Of a stretch of 64,000 nucleotides of DNA, positions 60,247-64,000 are shown one piece after another. The position numbers and the translations under genes are program-made. The notes under the pieces are model-generated. The model was not told the origin of the DNA. It saw only the letters and a program-made list of their open reading frames with translations, and did no database searches. Source of the DNA: Purshia tridentata (taxonomy: Eukaryota > Streptophyta > Magnoliopsida > Rosales > Rosaceae). Where the stretch lies: assembly GCA_003254885.1 (NCBI GenBank), contig QANT01001495.1:31440-95439 (forward strand), written 5' to 3'. The number at the start of each line of letters is the position of its first letter. The stretch's first letter is position 1.

Positions 60247-61880
60247 CTAGGACTTGGGCACTGCTTTCAGAGGATGAGCCATCTGTAAGGTGATGCCAAA
60301 TTTGTCTTCCATGTTCATGGTCTCTGGTACAACTCCATCTTCAAGCTCCCAATCAAAGGAGTTAAGAAGCGACCCCAACATCAAGTGTAACATTCGCACT
60401 GCCAATGGCAATCCTGGACATATTCTCCTCCCACCTCCAAATGGGATCAGCTCAAAGTTTCTGCCTGTAACATCAATTTGTTGACCTAATCCCAAGAACC
60501 TCTCCGGCATAAACGAGTTTGGGTTCTCCCAAACGCTGGGGTCTCTGCCAATGGCCCATGCATTCACTAGCACTTGTGCACCCTTTGGGACAACATACCC
60601 GCAGATTTCTACGTCTGCTTCAGCTTTGCGGGGCACTAGCAATGGAACTGTTGGGTGCAACCGGAAGGTTTCTTTGAGTACTGCTTGTAAGTAAGGGAGT
60701 CGAGCAATATCTGATTCCTCAACTGGGTTTCCTCTGCCGATGATCTGCTCCAACTCTGCTTGAGCTTTTGACAGGCTTTCTGGGTTGCGTAGTAGCTCAG
60801 CCATTGCCCATTCCGTTGTGGCTGAAGTTGTATCCGTGCCTGCAGCAAATAGATCCTACATATTTGCATAATTCAATCAGAATGAAATAGTAAAAAATTA
60901 AGCCTGATTATATCAAACAAGTTCATCTAGAAAACAGAGAGTACTAGCAGTGAGTGACTAACCAGAAACACATGTTCAATTACGGTCTTGCCCAGATCTT
61001 CATCAGTACGTTTGAACTCCTCACTGATGTTTAAAAGAGTATCCAACATATCATTCGTTGTGATATAATCATGAGCTTTTCTTGATTCCAACCTTTGGAT
61101 AATGAATTGGCTAAAGAGGTCCTTCATTTGCCGGACGTGATTGGTGAAGCGCCGCCTTATGCCTTGAGGGTCAATCCACCTAAGCACAGGAAAATAGTCC
61201 GCCAGGTTTGGTTTACCAGCCTCTTCCATTATACCCCACGCAAGCTCCTTGAACTTTCTCGTCGTCTCGCTATTTGGATCTGCCAAATCCACAGAGAAGA
61301 TGGTTCGAGATAGCAGATTGAGCGAAGTTTGGAAAGCAGCCCTCCCAACATTCACAGCCTCACCCTTTACCATGCTTTCGCGGACATGAGCTAGCAGCTC
61401 TTGCACTTTTAAGCGCCGGTTGCCTTGGTTGGCATCAAGAATCTTCGCAGCGAACAATTGCGAGTTGCATATTCTGCGCAGGTTTCTCCATCTATCTGAA
61501 ACAGGTAGCCAGGCCATGCTGTACTGCCCATACTGGCAGGCTTGGACTGCGTCAGGGACAGTCCGGTTGCAGAAGACTTGGTCATGGGTTCGGAGGATTT
61601 CTTTGGCCACGGTGGCCGAAGAAACCACAACTGTCGTTATTTGGCCCAGTTTCAAACACATTATGGGGCCGTAGCGCTGTGAAAGCTTAGCCAGGGAGAT
61701 GTGGGGTTTGTCGCCAAGCTCCAACAGATTTCCAATAAATGGAAGTGGCTTTGGTCCCGGTGGAAGAAGCCTTTTCGGAATCGCTTTGCTTCTTGATCTT
61801 GCAAACCAATGGAGGGATTGAATAATTGGGATACAGGCAGCAAAGACGAGACACAATTGGATACAGCTCAAGAAATCCAT
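60247..61880 (-). CDS. Cytochrome P450, CYP76-type
   Basis: Two exons (61880-60963, 60855-60247) join in phase 0 to give 508 residues, a normal length. An N-terminal membrane anchor (residues ~4-25) is followed by the proline hinge [14 protein letters not shown]. The I-helix AGTDTT is at 311-316, ExxR at 368-371 (KETFR), and the heme loop [11 protein letters not shown] has its ligand Cys452. Blocks such as [16 protein letters not shown] and [16 protein letters not shown] are typical of CYP76, whose members oxidise monoterpenols (geraniol 8-hydroxylase) and other small molecules in the ER. The substrate cannot be told from sequence. Start choice: MDFLSC at 61880 is preferred over an in-frame ATG at 61907, which lies too close to the TATA box. 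The last codons mark the edge of the neighbouring duplication. Confidence 0.93.
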
Positions 61881-61923
61881 CTCTTGATGATCAACACCCC
61901 ACCACATGATGACAGAGAATGAA

Positions 61924-61929
61924 TTTATA
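61924..61929 (-). promoter_or_regulatory. TATA box of the P450 gene
   Basis: TATAAA on the minus strand, about 45 bases upstream of the ATG at 61880. Transcription would begin near 61897, downstream of the alternative ATG at 61907, which supports the shorter protein. Confidence 0.6.
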
Positions 61930-61939
61930 AGACCATCTC

Positions 61940-62415
61940 ATCGATTGTGAAGGAGTAGGTATTTGCTACTCAACCAAAAAGATGAGCTTGTTGAGTGATG
62001 ATGCTACCATGCCACACGTTTCCCAAATATCATCCTATCCGAGTGAGACTCTTGTAAAGTTGGCAACCCAGTTCTTGTTTGTGTTTACTGGGTAAGTGGC
62101 CGACCTCCTTTAAATAATCGTTTTTGACCCAATCAGTAGGAATCAATATTTATTTTATTTGTGATGGTATGAAGAGTAGAGAAAGGAGGTGGGGTAAGTA
62201 GTAGGTTGGTGCCTGATGATATGTTAAAAAAAGCATAACAAAAATTCCACGTATAGCCTCACCTCATTTTTCTAACATTAATAATGTATATAGTGTAAGT
62301 GATTCCTTTCAGATGATTGATACACCACATAATGAATCTGAGCCTTTCTAATGAAAAGAGACCAAAAATAAATAAATCAAAAGCATTAATTAAAGCTACA
62401 AATAATGTGTAGTTG
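61940..62415. other. Intergenic DNA upstream of the P450
   Basis: P450 promoter side. It is AT-rich without repeats or exons that I recognise. Confidence 0.4.
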
Positions 62416-63059
62416 TTGAGGTAGCCTACAAGAGCAGTTATAATTAATGGATAATGTTTGGGTCCTCAAGCTTGAGGACCAACTTTGTCTTTAAATCCAC
62501 CAAAAATTATAATTTTGTCATGCCGGCTCAAAATTAAAATCGTTTAATTTTTAGATTATCTAATAAATACAATTTCTGGAAAAAATCAACTCAATCAGAA
62601 ATCGTTTGATTATATGACTATTAACTAATAGATACATGGTTTGGTCTTTTAACTATAACCTTATATTTGTTCGTTAACAATTGTATAATTAAACGATTTC
62701 CGATTGAGTTGATTTTCTGTAGAGGTGATCTTTATTAATGAGGTAGCCTACAAGAGCAGTTATAATTAATGGACAATGCTTGGGTCCTCAAACTTGAGGA
62801 CCAACTTTGTCTTTAAGTCCACTAAAAATCATAATTCCGTCATGCCGGCTCAAAATTAAAACCGTTTAATTTTTAGATTACTTAATAAATATCATTTCTG
62901 GAAAAAATCAACTCAATCAGAAATCGTTTGATTGTATGACTGTTAACTAATAGATACATGGTTTGGTCTTTTAACTATAACCTTATATTTATTCGTTAAC
63001 AATTGTATAACTAAACGATTTCCGATTGAGTTGATTTTTTGTAGAGGTGATCTTTATTA
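62416..63059. repeat. Tandem duplication, two 322-bp units
   Basis: Units at about 62416-62737 and 62738-63059 begin with GAGGTAGCCTACAAGAGCAG and end GTGATCTTTATTA. Each contains the left flank plus roughly four-fifths of the MITE at 62771-63165, so the first MITE copy lacks its right end. Confidence 0.9.
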
Positions 63060-63165
63060 GATAATCTAAAAATTGAACAGTTCCGATTTTGAACCGACAC
63101 GGCAGAATTATGACTTTTGGCGGACTTGAGGACAAGGTTGGTCCTCAAGGACCCAAGCATTTTTC
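62771..63165. mobile_element. Palindromic Mutator-like MITE with 9-bp target duplication
   Basis: Ends GGACAATGCTTGGGTCC and, inverted, GAAAAATGCTTGGGTCC pair, and complementarity continues for more than 100 bases inward (AAATCATAATTCCGTCATGC with its counterpart). The 9-mer ATAATTAAT flanks it exactly (62762-62770 and 63166-63174). 395 bp, non-coding. Its ends resemble those of the element at 58405. Confidence 0.9.
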
Positions 63166-63759
63166 ATAATTAATTGCCTCAATTATGACAGGACCTATGG
63201 TGTGTCACTCCCTCAATTTCAGGCCTAGTAGATCGAATTGGGCGCGTGGCAGCCACCGTACTCTTTAGGAGGCATAGAGATCAGTCTACCAAGTCTTGAT
63301 GACCTAACTCTACATCAACTAAAGAGCACAAGACTTAATTACTAGATTGACAAGCATGGGGAAAAGGAGACAGAGGAGTTTAGTGGCGTGGGGCCGACCC
63401 GTTTAAATAAAAGATACAACGGGCCGACCCGTTTTAAATGGGCCATTCATGCTTTGTGCTTTGTGTCATGCTCGGGCCTGATAATCGATTAGGTTGAGCT
63501 GGGCTTGCTTAATTATCTTAAACCTTAAGCCCATCCCAGTCCTTAACATGTTGTGCCAGGTTGAGCCATGATTATTGATTTTCAAAGTTTTAATAATTAT
63601 TTTAAAACTTTTTAAATAATTTTCTTAAGTTGTTCAACATCGTCTCATTAATATTTATAGAAAAATCAATATTTCACTTATAAAGATTACTTATACAATT
63701 GGAATATTCTCACATTACGAAACAACTTTTATAAGATGATAATTTTTTAAAATAATATT

Positions 63760-64000
63760 AATAATAAAATAACTTTTAAATATAACAATTAATAATGAAT
63801 AACTTTGGAATGGAATGTATAATGTTGTAATTATTTGTTTAGAAATTCTTGAATTTAACTAAATATTTTCATTGATGGAGACAAATTAGTTTTTAAAACT
63901 CTAAAATAAAATTTGAGAAAAAATTTAATGTGAACGGGATAGAATATCTTGGCTTAGCTTGACCCACTTAATGACCGGCTGGAATCTTTCGGATTTCATT
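63760..64000. repeat. Dispersed repeat, contiguous copy
   Basis: Matches 51380-51478 and then, without a gap, 52628-52765. It runs off the window end, so its full extent is unknown. Confidence 0.75.

Larger units (their letters stand above)
56857..60257. repeat. Tandem segmental duplication, copy B (adjoins the P450)
   Basis: Second copy of 53594-56811. It runs without a break into the P450 coding region, so this is the original context. It carries a private 451-bp Mutator-like MITE (58405-58855) that copy A lacks. Confidence 0.92.

Noticed and set aside
63180-63560. GC-richer stretch with GGGCCGACCCG motifs as a gene
   Set aside because: No open frame or splice structure; more like a decayed transposon. 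Too little evidence for a feature.
1-64000. tRNA or rRNA genes
   Set aside because: Reading both strands I found no convincing tRNA cloverleaf boxes or rRNA segments; a covariance-model scan would be needed to be sure.

Overview
This window is nuclear DNA from a flowering plant, almost certainly a core eudicot. Coding blocks are interrupted by GT-AG introns, intergenic DNA is very AT-rich, and the best-matching protein families (L-type lectin receptor kinase, ETO1, SUA, GARP/G2-like factor, CYP76-type P450) are plant ones. TRIM, LINE, hAT-like and Mutator-like insertions fit a mid-sized, probably woody rosid genome, but I cannot name the species. Three N positions or runs (8719, 44482, 47276-47308) show it is a draft assembly.

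Layout. 2.4-4.6 kb: intronless L-type lectin receptor kinase (+) whose C-terminus reads past what looks like the ancestral stop. 5.0-8.3 kb: importin beta-1-like karyopherin (-). 9.6-10.4 kb: small acidic DUF688-type protein (-). 11.4-15.5 kb: ETO1, the BTB/TPR adaptor for ACC synthase turnover (-), four exons. 15.9-24.8 kb: long gene-poor AT-rich stretch with two complete TRIM retroelements, each with a perfect 5-bp target duplication. 24.8-26.9 kb: GARP/G2-like transcription factor with two LxLxL repression-type motifs (+). 28.1-36.0 kb: tandem duplication of a small bZIP gene. The first copy has an open frame; the second has a lost splice acceptor, a stop codon, a damaged basic region, a LINE remnant beside it and a hAT-like element in its last intron. 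36-40 kb: MITEs and a roughly 0.95-kb palindrome. 40.2-50.8 kb: SUA-like splicing factor (+), 15 coding exons, with a LINE remnant and two foldback/MITE insertions in introns. 51.4-60.2 kb: repeats, including a roughly 3.3-kb tandem segmental duplication that ends inside the last codons of the next gene. 60.2-61.9 kb: CYP76-type cytochrome P450 (-). 62.4-64.0 kb: a palindromic Mutator-like MITE partly duplicated in tandem, then more dispersed repeat.

The genes do not form a pathway; this is an ordinary plant gene neighbourhood. ETO1 (ethylene synthesis), SUA (splicing), importin (nuclear import), the receptor kinase and the P450 act independently. I found no convincing new biological system. 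The most informative content is structural: nested duplications dated by transposon insertions, several elements with exact target duplications, and two tiny poly(T)-GGCC insertions with 15-bp flanking repeats. All splice sites were inferred by eye from GT-AG sites, reading phase and recalled homologues.
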